Source: Patulibacter sp. SYSU D01012 (lineage in GTDB: Bacteria > Actinomycetota > Thermoleophilia > Solirubrobacterales > Solirubrobacteraceae). From it: a stretch of DNA of 64,000 bases. Shown here piece after piece: positions 16,449 to 24,928 of this stretch; within the stretch, counting starts at the first letter, position 1, and each line of letters starts with the position of its first letter. The translations under genes and the position numbers were made by a program. The notes under the pieces were generated by a model. That model had not been told where the DNA came from, ran no database searches, and saw nothing but the letters and a program-made list of their open reading frames with translations. The stretch spans positions 992,001 through 1,056,000 of the forward strand of contig NZ_JAFMTB010000002.1 in NCBI RefSeq assembly GCF_017916475.1, read 5' to 3'.

Positions 16449-16564
16449 GCTGCCCGCATCGTACGGGCTGGAGCGGCCCGCGAGGGCGGCGTGGACGGAT
16501 CGGTCCGGCCGGCGCCCGCGCGCGCCGCGTGCCGACGCGGCCGGCCCTCCCGCGGCGCCGCGGA

Positions 16565-17671
16565 TCAGACGCTCGGCAGCGCCTCGCCGGCGGGCGCCTC
16601 GGCGACCGGCATCCGCAGGCCTTCCTCGGCGAACGCCTTCAGCATCGCCTCGCGCAGCTGGCGCGTCACGCGCCACTGCTGGGACGGCGTCGTCTTGATG
16701 ACGAGCCGGATCGTGACGCCGTTGGCGTTCAGGGCCTGCACGCCCCACACCTCCGGCGGCTCGAGCACGCTGGGGTCGTGCTCGCGGATCTTCTCGGCCA
16801 CCCGCGCGATCACGGCCTTGGCCTTCGCCACGTCCGTGTCGTGCGTGATCGGCACGTCGAGCACCGCCCGGGACCAGTGCTGGCTCTGGTTGCCGACGGC
16901 GCGCATCTCGCCATTGGGTACGTGCCAGACCGTGCCGTCGAGCGCGCGCAGGCGGGTGTTGCGCAGGCTGAGCGCCTCCACCGTGCCGAGCACCGGCTCG
17001 CCCGCCGCGGACTTCGGCCGGAACGTGATCTCGTCGCCGACGCCGTACTGGTCCTCGACGAGGATGAAGATGCCGGAGAGGAAGTCCGCGACGAGGGTCT
17101 GCGCGCCGAAGCCGAGCGCGACGCCGAGCACGCCGGCGCCGGCGAGCAGCGGACCGACGTCGACGCCGATCTGGCCGAGGGCCATGAACACCGCCGTCGT
17201 GTAGACGAAGACGGAGACCAGGCTCTTCATGATCCCCAGCACCGCCTCGCGGCGCTGGGTCCCGCGGACGCTGATCTCCTGCGTCTCGAGCAGCGCGGCC
17301 GGGGTGATCCGCCGGACCGCCGACAGGCCCCGCGAGATCCGGCTCGTGCCGACGCGCCGGCCGAGCTTGACGACGAGGCGCCGCAGCAGGCGGTTGACGA
17401 TCCAGGCGACGACGAAGATCAGCAGGATCGACAGGCCGCCGGTGAGGAGCCAGTGGACCGCCTCGGCCGCGTAGCGGTTCCACGTGTCCTGCGTGGAGCC
17501 GACCGTGCCGTCGTAGATGCTGCGGCAGGCGCTGGACTGCCAGGTGCCCTCGTCGCCGCACACCCGGTCGAGGCGGTTGGCCGCGCTGCGCGCGATGCGG
17601 GCCTTCTCCTCGTCGGTCAGGTTCTCGGCGGCCGCGGCCAGGACGGGCGCGAAGGTCGAAGCGAGACTCAC
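16565..17671 (-). CDS. MscS-family mechanosensitive ion channel
   Basis: A 368-residue small-conductance mechanosensitive channel protecting against osmotic down-shock. After an extracytoplasmic N-terminal ~70 residues with two Cys (a possible disulfide), there are three helices. The pore-lining TM3 is AGAGVLGVALGFGAQTLVADFLSG, with the Gly/Ala packing pattern of MscS (given here as its two halves, about residues 180-203). It is followed by the beta domain (GDEITF, EALSLRNTRLRALDGTVWHVPNG) and the C-terminal cage domain. GTG 17671 was selected because it gives an N-terminus of ordinary length; in-frame codons upstream belong to the intergenic region shared with the helicase gene. The gene is divergent from the DEAD-box helicase with 268 bp between starts. 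Confidence 0.9.
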   Translation of the reverse strand: MSLASTFAPVLAAAAENLTDEEKARIARSAANRLDRVCGDEGTWQSSACRSIYDGTVGSTQDTWNRYAAEAVHWLLTGGLSILLIFVVAWIVNRLLRRLVVKLGRRVGTSRISRGLSAVRRITPAALLETQEISVRGTQRREAVLGIMKSLVSVFVYTTAVFMALGQIGVDVGPLLAGAGVLGVALGFGAQTLVADFLSGIFILVEDQYGVGDEITFRPKSAAGEPVLGTVEALSLRNTRLRALDGTVWHVPNGEMRAVGNQSQHWSRAVLDVPITHDTDVAKAKAVIARVAEKIREHDPSVLEPPEVWGVQALNANGVTIRLVIKTTPSQQWRVTRQLREAMLKAFAEEGLRMPVAEAPAGEALPSV

Positions 17672-17939
17672 GGTCTCGACCGTAACGAAGCCGCCGCGCG
17701 AAGCGCTCCCGTGGCCATGCGCACGCACGGACGCCGTCGCCCCGGTAGACTCCATCGACGGTGTCGCTTCCGGCGCCGCGGGCCGTGCGTCCGCGTCCCC
17801 GGTCCGCACCACGTTCCTGCGTTCTCTCTCGCGCGACCCCGCCCCTCGTCGGACGGGTCCTCGCGGCCGGAAGCTGAGCGCTCCCCCGGCCGCCTGCCTC
17901 CCCGAGAGGTCGAGCGCCACGACCTCCCCGAGGAGTTCC
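17672..17939 (+). other. Long leader of the DEAD-box helicase gene
   Basis: 268 bp between divergent genes. A TAGACT -10-like box lies near 17747, which would leave about 185 bases of untranslated leader before the helicase. AGGAG (17931-17935) four bases before the ATG is a clear ribosome site. No small ORF was supported. Long leaders are common for cold-induced RNA helicases, but no specific structure was established by eye. Confidence 0.35.
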
Positions 17940-19337
17940 ATGACCCAGAAGACCTTCGCCGAGCTCGGCGTGTCGAACGCCGTCGTCACCGCGCTGCAGG
18001 AGAACGGGATGGAGTCGCCGTTCGCCGTCCAGGAGCTCGCGCTCCCCGACGCGCTGGCCGGCCGCGACATCCTCGTGTCCTCCCCCACCGGCTCCGGCAA
18101 GACGATCGCCTTCGGCGTCGCGCTCGTCGAGGGCGTCGAGGCGACGGACCCGCGCCCGAGCGCGCTCGTCCTCGTCCCGACCCGCGAGCTCGCGACGCAG
18201 ATCGTCGACGAGATCCGCGAGCTGGCGCACTCCCGCGCGCTCGCCATCACCGCCGTCTTCGGCGGCGCCGGCATCGAGAAGCAGGCCAAGCTGGCCTCGC
18301 GCTCGCACATCCTCGTCGCGACCCCCGGCCGCCTGGAGGACCTGCTGCAGCGCGGCTCCGTCTCGCTGGCCGAGGTGAAGATGCTCGTCCTGGACGAGGC
18401 CGACCGCATGCTCGACATGGGCTTCCAGCCCGCCGTGAAGCGCATCGTGTCGCGCACCCGCAGCGACCGCCAGACCCTCTTCCTGTCCGCCACGCTCGAC
18501 GGCCGCGTCGGCGAGATCGCCCGCGCCTACACGCGCGACCCGAAGCTCATCGAGTACACGCCGCCCCAGCAGGACCAGGGCAAGATCGTCCACCACTTCC
18601 GCCGCGTCACCCGCGACGAGAAGATCGAGCACCTCGTCGAGCACCTGCGCGACGCGGAGCGCGGCCTGACCGTCGTCTTCGTGAAGACGAAGTTCGGCGC
18701 CGACAAGGTCGTCCGCAAGCTGAAGGCCGCCAGCGTCGACGCCGTCGCGCTGCACGGCAACCGCTCGCAGGCCCAGCGCCGCAAGGCCCTCGCCGCCTTC
18801 GAGCAGGGCGAGGTCACCACGCTCGTCGCCACCGACGTCGCGGCGCGCGGCCTGGACGTCGAGGGCGTCACGCACGTCCTGCAGTACGACATCCCGGTCG
18901 ACATGGAGACGTACACGCACCGCGTCGGCCGCACCGGCCGCGCAGGCCGCTCGGGCATCGGCGTCACGTTCGTCGAGCCCGAGGAGGAGCTGGACATGGG
19001 CGTCATGGGCCGCGACCTCGAGCTGCACGAGGAGCTGGGCCGCGCCGGCCTGCGCGTCGCGCAGCCGGGCGAGAAGGGCCCCGGCGTCCAGCGCAAGCAG
19101 GCGCCGCGCCAGCCGCGCCCGGGCCGCGAGGGCGGTCAGGGCGGCGGCGGCCGCGGGCCCCAGGGCGGCGGCCGCCGCGCCGGCCAGAGCCGCTCGGACC
19201 ACCCGGGCGGCGGCCGCGGCGACGGCCAGGGCGGCCGCGGCCGATCCCGCGGCGAGGGCGGCCGCGGCGGCCACGGCCAGGGCGGGCGCTCCGGCGGCCG
19301 GTCCGGCGGCCGCCAGGGCGGCCGCGGCGGGCGGTAG
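17940..19337 (+). CDS. DEAD-box ATP-dependent RNA helicase with RGG-rich tail
   Basis: A 465-residue DEAD-box helicase that remodels RNA or RNP, probably during ribosome assembly or cold. The Q motif is around residues 25-35, motif I is SPTGSGKT (48-55), PTRELATQ follows, DEAD is at 152-155, SAT (motif III) follows, and ARGLDVEGVTHVLQYD and HRVGRTGRAGR (motif VI) complete the second RecA domain. The last ~75 residues are a Gly/Arg-rich tail of RGG, GGRG and SGGR repeats, as in RhlE-like proteins, expected to bind RNA nonspecifically. A strong AGGAG precedes the ATG. The gene's 3' end merges into GC-rich repeats that continue past the stop codon, where GGCGGCCGCGGCGGGCGG-type units recur. Confidence 0.93.
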   Translation: MTQKTFAELGVSNAVVTALQENGMESPFAVQELALPDALAGRDILVSSPTGSGKTIAFGVALVEGVEATDPRPSALVLVPTRELATQIVDEIRELAHSRALAITAVFGGAGIEKQAKLASRSHILVATPGRLEDLLQRGSVSLAEVKMLVLDEADRMLDMGFQPAVKRIVSRTRSDRQTLFLSATLDGRVGEIARAYTRDPKLIEYTPPQQDQGKIVHHFRRVTRDEKIEHLVEHLRDAERGLTVVFVKTKFGADKVVRKLKAASVDAVALHGNRSQAQRRKALAAFEQGEVTTLVATDVAARGLDVEGVTHVLQYDIPVDMETYTHRVGRTGRAGRSGIGVTFVEPEEELDMGVMGRDLELHEELGRAGLRVAQPGEKGPGVQRKQAPRQPRPGREGGQGGGGRGPQGGGRRAGQSRSDHPGGGRGDGQGGRGRSRGEGGRGGHGQGGRSGGRSGGRQGGRGGR

Positions 19338-20050
19338 GGCGGCCGCGGCGGGCGGTAGGGCGGCTGGGCGGCGCGGGCGGGCGGGCCGACGGCGCCGGCC
19401 GCGGGGCCTGCGGCAGGGCGGTGGGGCCGGCGGCACGGCCGAGAGGCCAGCGGCGCCCCACGCCGCACGAGGGAGACGCGCGAACGGCGCGGCGCAGCGC
19501 GCCGCGCCGTTCGCGTTCTGGGGTGGGGTCGTGTTCCGGATCGCCACGCTGGGGCCGTGGTGATCCGGGGCGCGTTGACGGAGGGGTGCGCGGGGCGGCT
19601 CGCGGGAGCGTCGTGTTCCGGATCACCGCCGTCTGGCCGGGGTTATCCGGGCGAGGTCGGCGGGTGGTGCGCGGCCCGCGTCGTGTTCCGGATCGCCACC
19701 GTCTGGCCGGGGTGATCCGGGCGGGGGTGGCGAGCCGGGCGACCGACATCGCGTTCCGGATCGCCACCTTCTCCCTCTGGCCGGGGTGATCCGGGTCAGG
19801 TTGGCGGGGTGATGTCCAGCCCGCATGGTGTTCCGGACCACCATCCTTTCGCCGGGGTGATCCCGACAGCGCCGACGGGTTGGTGCCGCAGCTTCGGGGC
19901 CGCGTTCCCCATCCGCGCTCCGATGCGGCGCCACCTCCACGAACCTCCCGCCGCGGGCGGCCGGCTGGCGACGAGTTCGCTGCTGAACCCGCACACGATC
20001 GGCACAGTCGGACTCCCACGCTCCACGCCGAGCCCCGCAGACTCGTCGCC
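19338..20050. repeat. Intergenic array of five hairpin repeats (upstream block)
   Basis: This 713-bp gap contains no supported gene. After GC-rich duplications of the helicase tail, it holds five same-orientation units of the form TCGTGTTCCGGATCRCC - about 13 bases - GGGGTGATCCGGG. The 10-bp arms (CCGGATCRCC/GGTGATCCGG) pair at 19536-19568, 19618-19650, 19688-19720, 19756-19794 and, degenerate, 19833-19865. Units 2 and 3 are exactly 70 bp apart; others vary from 68 to 82. The linkers are also related (GGTCGGCGGGTGG-like). From 19866 to 20050 only an ordinary-looking upstream region was seen. Confidence 0.8.
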
Positions 20051-21118
20051 ATGTCCTCGCCCCCGCACGCCACGCCGTTCCTGGCGGCGGCCGCGCAGTC
20101 CGGAGCCACCGTTCTCCCGCGCGACTGGGATCGCGTGGTGGCTGATCTGGCGGGGGCGCAGCACGGCGTCGTAGCGCGTCGGCAGCTTCTCGACCTCGGG
20201 ATGAGCCATGCGGCCATCGACCACCGGATTCGTCGTGGCCGCCTGCACGTCCTCTTCCCCGGCGTCTACGCGGTCGGGCACACCCGCCTCGCGCCGGCCG
20301 GTCGCACCATGGCCGCCGTGCTCGCCGGCGGCCCCGGCGCCGCGGCGAGCCATCGCTCGGCGGCCGCGCTCTGGGGGCTGCTCGACGGCGAGCAGCAACG
20401 AGTGTCCGTGGCCGTGCTCCGGACCGGAACACCGCGCGCCGGGGTGCGGTGGCACCGGGTGCGGCAATGGGACGAGCGCGACCGGGCCACCGTCGCCGGC
20501 ATCCCCGTGACGTCGCCCGCGCGCACGGCGCTCGACCTGGCGCCCCGGTCGAGCGACCGCACGCTCGACCGTCTGCTCCGACGGATGGAAGATCTGCGGC
20601 TCTTCGATCTGCGTGAGCTCGAGCGGGTCATGCGACGCCGCGCGCCCGGGGTCGGCCGGCTGCGGCAGGCGGTCGCGGCCATGACCATCGGCCCCGCCGC
20701 AGCCCTGCGCACGAAGGCCGAGCTGGAGCGGCGCTTCCTCGAGCTGCTGGTCGGCGAGGCCTTGGCGCTGCCGGCCACCAACGTCCTGGTCGCGACGCCG
20801 TGGGCGACGCACGAGGTCGACGCGTTCTGGGCCGCGCAACGGCTCGTCATCGAGCTCGACGGGTGGGAGACGCACCGCGACCGCGAGGCGTTCCGCCGGG
20901 ACCACCGGCGCACGGCCGACCTGACGGCGGCCGGCTTCCGCGAGGTGCGCCTGACGTGGGAGCAGGTCGTGGACCAGCCGGCCGGCACGGCGGAGCGCCT
21001 GCGGCAGCTCGTCCCGCCGGCGGCCGCCAACTCGACGGCCACGCGTGGGGCGGTCGGTGGGCAGGACGACGCGGTCGGCCGGTCCGCCCCGCGACGTGCC
21101 CGATCCTCGCCGCGCTGA
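20051..21118 (+). CDS. AbiEi-like N-terminal / DUF559 nuclease-fold protein
   Basis: A 355-residue protein of the actinobacterial family that joins an AbiEi-antitoxin-like winged-helix N-terminus (about 25-75: GVVARRQLLDLGMSHAAIDHRIRRG, then LHVLFPGVYAVGH) to a C-terminal DUF559 domain related to very-short-patch-repair endonucleases (about 255-325: VDAFWAAQRLVIELDGWETH..., then RDHRRTADLTAAGFREVRLTWEQV). The conserved E-x-D-G-x-x-H and the downstream R/T-W/E segment are the expected nuclease-like residues. Function is unproven: DNA repair, defence and toxin-antitoxin roles have all been suggested for relatives. No partner gene lies nearby. It sits isolated between two blocks of hairpin repeats and has visibly lower GC and more mixed codon use than the neighbours, consistent with acquisition. 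Confidence 0.75.
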   Translation: MSSPPHATPFLAAAAQSGATVLPRDWDRVVADLAGAQHGVVARRQLLDLGMSHAAIDHRIRRGRLHVLFPGVYAVGHTRLAPAGRTMAAVLAGGPGAAASHRSAAALWGLLDGEQQRVSVAVLRTGTPRAGVRWHRVRQWDERDRATVAGIPVTSPARTALDLAPRSSDRTLDRLLRRMEDLRLFDLRELERVMRRRAPGVGRLRQAVAAMTIGPAAALRTKAELERRFLELLVGEALALPATNVLVATPWATHEVDAFWAAQRLVIELDGWETHRDREAFRRDHRRTADLTAAGFREVRLTWEQVVDQPAGTAERLRQLVPPAAANSTATRGAVGGQDDAVGRSAPRRARSSPR

Positions 21119-21549
21119 CCACTGCATCGCGGTCGCGCCCACGCGAACGTGCTCGGTGACTCGGAGGACGCACCGCACGGCTCTTCTCGTCGCCGTCCGC
21201 CGGAGGCCGCGACGGCTGCGAACGCCTCCCGCTGCCTGGTCGTGCTCCGGATCACCTGGGCGCTGTCGAGGCGATCCGGGATCGAATGGCTGGTCGGTTG
21301 GCGGCCTGGTCGTGCTCCGGATCAGCTCGGCGCTGCCGGGGTGATCCGGGAGCGGTTGGCTGGTCGGCGGGGGGCGTCGTGCGCCGGATCGCCCGCCTCC
21401 TGCCGCGGCGATCCGGCAAGCGACGCCGGGGGCGTTCGGCACGCGATGCCGACGGCGGGCCGCGTCCCGCCGCGCGCCGCCCGCTCCTCTGCTGCCGCCG
21501 CGCGAGCCGGGCGGCGGCGCCACCCGGCGCCGGCCGCCCGCCCCCTCCC
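21119..21549. repeat. Intergenic array of three hairpin repeats (downstream block)
   Basis: No gene is supported in this 431-bp gap. It contains three more copies of the hairpin seen upstream of the DUF559 gene, same orientation: arms at 21247-21256/21270-21279, 21317-21324/21340-21349 and 21384-21393/21407-21416. The first two are exactly 70 bp apart and the third follows after 67 bp. The linkers share TTGGCTGGTCGG. The left end reads TCGTGCTCCGG here instead of TCGTGTTCCGG, so the two blocks have diverged as groups. Confidence 0.8.
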
Positions 21550-23214
21550 TCAGTCCTCCTCGCCGAACACCAGCTTCCGCCCGTCCCGGCGCCCGCGCAG
21601 GCGGGCCACGATCGCCGGCAGGTACGGCATCAGCAGCGCCACGACCGCCACGAGCAGCAGCACGATCGTCAGCGGGCGCGAGACGAAGACGGACAGGTCG
21701 CCGCCCGAGCCGACGAGGGCGCGGCGGCCCTGGACCTCCATCACCGGGCCAAGGATGACGCCCAGGATCACCGGGGCGACGGGGAAGTCGTAGCGGCGCA
21801 TGAAGAACCCGAGGACGCCGATGACGTACATCACCAGCACCTCGACCGTGCTGCCCGACAGCGAGTAGACGCCGAGGGTGGCGAAGGCCAGGATCCCGGC
21901 GTAGAGCAGCGGCCGCGGCACCTCGAGGACCTTCACCCACACGCGGATCAGCGGCAGGTTGAGGAGCAGGAGCAGCACGTTGCCGACGTAGAGCGACGCG
22001 ATCAGCGTCCACACGAGATCGCTGTTGGTGTCGAAGAGCTCCGGCCCCGGCTGCAGGTTGAAGATCTGGAACGCCGCGAGCATGATCGCCGCCGTCGCCG
22101 ACGTCGGGATGCCCAGCGTCAGCAGCGGCACGAGGGTGCCGGAGAAGGAGGCGTTGTTCGCGGCCTCCGGCCCGGCGACGCCCTCGATGGCGCCCTTGCC
22201 GAACTCGTCGGGGTGCTTCGTCAGCCGCTTCTCCGTCGCGTACGAGAGGAACGTCGGCACCTCGGCGCCGCCCGCCGGCAGGGCGCCGAACGGGAAGCCG
22301 ATCGCCGCGCCGCGCAGCCACGGCTTCCACGACCGGCGCACGTCCTGGCGCGTCATCCAGGGGTTGCGGCGGCGTCGACCGGCGCGCCCCCTGGCGGACG
22401 GCCCTGTGCCGTCGTCGGCCGCGTCGCGCGCATCGCCGTCCCCGGCCTGGCCGTCGGCCCCCGGGTCGATGATCTCCTCCTCGTCGGCCCCGCCCGACCG
22501 CAGCTTCGCCGCCATGTGGAGCGCCTCGCCGACGGCGAACAGGCCGACGGCGACGATCACGATGTCGACGCCGTTGCCGAGCTGGTCGACGCCGAACGTC
22601 AGACGCGACTGGCCCGTGAGCTGGTCGATGCCGACGACGCCGATGAGGATGCCGAGGGCGAGCGAGATCAGGCCGCGGATCATCGACCGCGCGACGAGGG
22701 TGGTGACGGACGCGAACGCGATCAGCGCCAGCGCGAAGTAGTCCTCCGGCCGGAACTTCACCGCCAGGTCCGCCACGGGGCGCGCGACGAGGGTCAGCAG
22801 GACGATGCCGATCGTGCCGGCGACGAACGAGCCGATCGCGGCGGTGGCCAGCGCCGCCCGTGCGCGGCCTCTCCGGGCCATCTGGTGGCCCTCGATCGCG
22901 GTGGCGACCGACGAGCTCTCGCCCGGGGTGTTCAGCAGGATCGACGTCGTCGACCCGCCGTACATGCCGCCGGCGTAGATCCCCGCGAAGAGGATGAACG
23001 CGCCGGTCGGGTCGGAGAAGTTGAAGGTCAGCGGCAGCAGCAGCGCGATGGTCAGCGCCGGACCGATGCCCGGGAGCACGCCGACGAGGGTGCCCAGGGT
23101 GACGCCGGCCGCCGCGAGCAGCAGGTTCTGGACGGTCAGGACGTTGCCGAAGCCGTCGAGCAGGTTGGCGGCCAGGACCGGGTCGGTCAGGCCGTGCAGG
23201 AGCGCGAGGTCCAT
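21550..23214 (-). CDS. tctA: TctA, large permease subunit of a tripartite tricarboxylate transporter
   Basis: A 554-residue multi-helix membrane protein of the TctA family, the main translocation subunit of TTT transporters that import citrate or related carboxylates captured by a periplasmic-type binding protein. Family motifs are [20 protein letters not shown] near the N-terminus (written here as the conserved GxLPGxG loop), [21 protein letters not shown], and the second repeat [20 protein letters not shown] and [15 protein letters not shown]. It is longer than usual because of a charged insertion (about residues 245-285) between helices. The ATG lies one base after the tctB stop. It is the last gene of the tctCBA unit. 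Confidence 0.94.
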   Translation of the reverse strand: MDLALLHGLTDPVLAANLLDGFGNVLTVQNLLLAAAGVTLGTLVGVLPGIGPALTIALLLPLTFNFSDPTGAFILFAGIYAGGMYGGSTTSILLNTPGESSSVATAIEGHQMARRGRARAALATAAIGSFVAGTIGIVLLTLVARPVADLAVKFRPEDYFALALIAFASVTTLVARSMIRGLISLALGILIGVVGIDQLTGQSRLTFGVDQLGNGVDIVIVAVGLFAVGEALHMAAKLRSGGADEEEIIDPGADGQAGDGDARDAADDGTGPSARGRAGRRRRNPWMTRQDVRRSWKPWLRGAAIGFPFGALPAGGAEVPTFLSYATEKRLTKHPDEFGKGAIEGVAGPEAANNASFSGTLVPLLTLGIPTSATAAIMLAAFQIFNLQPGPELFDTNSDLVWTLIASLYVGNVLLLLLNLPLIRVWVKVLEVPRPLLYAGILAFATLGVYSLSGSTVEVLVMYVIGVLGFFMRRYDFPVAPVILGVILGPVMEVQGRRALVGSGGDLSVFVSRPLTIVLLLVAVVALLMPYLPAIVARLRGRRDGRKLVFGEED

Positions 23215-23215
23215 C

Positions 23216-23755
23216 TCAGATCCCCCACGGGCCGGCCGGCAGGCGGACGCCGAGCCAGCGCGAGAACGCGTAGCCCACGCCGACGCCCAGGGCGACGGCG
23301 ACGATGGCGTCGCGGCCCGGGCTGCGGCTGCCGAGCAGCCACGAGACGAGCCAGACGAAGACGGTCGTCGCGAGCGCGTAGCCGAGCGTGCCGAGCAGCA
23401 GCGCGTAGCCGACGAGCGCCGCGAGCAGCGCGCCGGGCGTGGGCCAGTGCGTGGCCTCGGCCTCGTTCGCGGCGAAGCGGGCCAGGTCGACGTCGGGCCG
23501 CCAGACCGTCCGCAGCAGGTAGAGCAGCGACAGGACGATGAGCGCGACGGAGCCGATGAGCGGCGCCATGCGCGGCCCCTCGAGCGACCAGCCGAGCTCG
23601 GCGGAGTGGATCGCGGTCGTCGCCACGAGCGACGCGACGCCGAGCGCCAGCAGGACGACGCCCACGAGGCGCGGCCCTGCCCACGGGACGTGCCGCTCGT
23701 GGACCACGCCGCGCGCCGGCTCCGTGGTGGTGGTGTGCAGGCCGTCGGTGCTCAT
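23216..23755 (-). CDS. tctB: TctB, small permease subunit
   Basis: A 179-residue protein with four hydrophobic helices and no strong motif other than the TctB layout: a cytoplasmic N-terminus of about 30 residues, two helices, a charged loop, then two helices ending in [22 protein letters not shown] (C-terminal stretch typical of TctB; residues about 155-177). It is directly between tctC and tctA on the minus strand; tctC's stop codon touches its ATG and its own stop is one base before tctA, so all three are translationally coupled. Confidence 0.88.
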   Translation of the reverse strand: MSTDGLHTTTTEPARGVVHERHVPWAGPRLVGVVLLALGVASLVATTAIHSAELGWSLEGPRMAPLIGSVALIVLSLLYLLRTVWRPDVDLARFAANEAEATHWPTPGALLAALVGYALLLGTLGYALATTVFVWLVSWLLGSRSPGRDAIVAVALGVGVGYAFSRWLGVRLPAGPWGI

Positions 23756-24766
23756 CTACTCCCCCAGTCCGAGGTCGGAGACGACCTGGTGCACGCGCGC
23801 ACCCTCGGTCGCGAAGAAGCGGTCCAGCTGCGGACCGGTGCGCACGAACGGCGCCCAGTCGAAGCGCTTCAGGTTCGCCCGCCACGCCGGCGTGCCCAGC
23901 ACGCGGCGCACGTACGCCGTGACCTTCGCGCGCTGCTCGGCGCTGATCCCCGGCGGCGCGACGATGCCGCGCCAGTTCGTCAGCTCCAGGTCGATGCCCT
24001 GCTGCCTGAGCGTCCGCGGGCGCTTCCCGTCGACCGTCACGTTCGACGGCGACGACACGGCCAGCAGCCGCATCTTCCCCGCCTCGACCTGCGCGGTGAA
24101 CTCCGAGATGCCGGAGACGCCGACGTCGACGGCGCCCGAGAGGATCGCGGTGTTGGCCTCGCCGCCGCCGGAGTGCGCGATGTACTTCGTGCGCTTCGGG
24201 TCCGCGCCGATCGTGCGGGCGAGCTCGCCCACGAGCAGCTGGTCGGTGCCGCCCGCCGAGCCGCCGGCCCAGCGGATCGAGCCCGGATCCCGCTTGAGCC
24301 GGGCGACCAGGTCGTCGAGCGTGCGGATCGGCGAGCTGGCCGGCACCACGATCGCCTCGGTCTCCGTCGTCAGGGTCGCGATCGGCGTGACGTCGTCGAG
24401 CGTCGCCGCGGAGCGGTTCGTCTCGATCGCGCCCATCATCACCAGGCCCATGACCATGAGCTGGTACGGGTCGCCGTCGTTCTTCGTCACGAGCTGCGAC
24501 AGCCCGAGCGTGCCGCCGGCGCCCGTCACGTTGTAGACGTCCGCGCCCGGGCCGTCGGGGAACGCCTCGCGGATCGTGGACTGCAGCGCCCGCGCGGTCG
24601 AGTCCCAGCCGCCGCCGGGGTCGGCCGGGGCCATGATCGAGATGCGCCGGTCGGGGTACGGCCCGTCGTCGTCGCCGCCGACGGTCCCGCCGGGGGCCAC
24701 GGCCGCGATCAGGCAGAGGACGACCAGCACGCCGCCGATCGCCCACCGCATGGTGGTCTGTCTCAC
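23756..24766 (-). CDS. tctC: TctC, extracytoplasmic tricarboxylate-binding receptor
   Basis: A 336-residue solute-binding protein of the Bug/TctC family that hands a carboxylate to TctBA. The signal sequence spans residues 1-25. Family signs are ISIMAPADPGGGWDSTAR (ligand-loop PGGGWD), the second conserved loop VTGAGGTLGLSQL, and RWAGGSAGGTDQLL. The GTG at 24766 is preferred over Met6 because GAGGAG is spaced five bases before it. The gene is divergent from a sensor kinase; the 162-bp gap contains the inverted repeat also found before dctA. Ligand identity (citrate, tricarballylate, aromatic acids) cannot be told from sequence. Confidence 0.92.
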   Translation of the reverse strand: MRQTTMRWAIGGVLVVLCLIAAVAPGGTVGGDDDGPYPDRRISIMAPADPGGGWDSTARALQSTIREAFPDGPGADVYNVTGAGGTLGLSQLVTKNDGDPYQLMVMGLVMMGAIETNRSAATLDDVTPIATLTTETEAIVVPASSPIRTLDDLVARLKRDPGSIRWAGGSAGGTDQLLVGELARTIGADPKRTKYIAHSGGGEANTAILSGAVDVGVSGISEFTAQVEAGKMRLLAVSSPSNVTVDGKRPRTLRQQGIDLELTNWRGIVAPPGISAEQRAKVTAYVRRVLGTPAWRANLKRFDWAPFVRTGPQLDRFFATEGARVHQVVSDLGLGE

Positions 24767-24832
24767 GCCTTCTCCTCTCGTGGCGCAGGGGCCGTCGGCC
24801 GCCGTGCGCTCTCTCCGACGCCGACCGTAGGC

Positions 24833-24850
24833 GCGTGACCGTCGTCACGC
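24833..24850. promoter_or_regulatory. Candidate regulator site shared with dctA
   Basis: GCGTGAC-CGTC-GTCACGC is a perfect 7-bp inverted repeat between divergent tctC and the sensor-kinase gene, 67 bp and 79 bp from their starts. Its first 16 bases are identical to 6055-6070 before dctA. Just downstream (24851-24900) lies a run of TGCGCGC units including the palindrome TTGCGCGCAA (24876-24885). Confidence 0.6.
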
Positions 24851-24928
24851 AACGGTTGCGCGCGCTGCGCGCGAATTGCGCGCAACGCGCGTTCTGCGCG
24901 TTCTGCTCACGCATGGGAGGATCGGCGG

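Noticed and set aside
14091-19547. An 1818-codon minus-strand frame including GGDEF-EAL
   Set aside because: The upstream two thirds are antisense to mscS and the helicase and show no domain; the GTG at 16448 gives the normal protein.
20051-21118. Complete AbiE toxin-antitoxin pair
   Set aside because: Only an AbiEi-like N-terminus is present; there is no AbiEii nucleotidyltransferase gene next to it.
19531-21416. Integron attC sites or a CRISPR array
   Set aside because: The palindromes lack the RYYYAAC/GTTRRRY ends of attC, there is no integrase, and the repeat period (~70 bp) with conserved linkers and no unique spacers does not fit CRISPR; no cas gene is present.
19531-21416. Insertion-sequence or RAYT-associated REP element
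   Set aside because: No transposase or RAYT (Y1) tyrosine nuclease motif was found; the enclosed gene is DUF559-like.
24851-24900. TGCGCGC repeat cluster as a separate operator
   Set aside because: Low-complexity GC alternation gives many chance palindromes such as TTGCGCGCAA; without conservation it is weaker than the adjacent GTGAC-N4-GTCAC.
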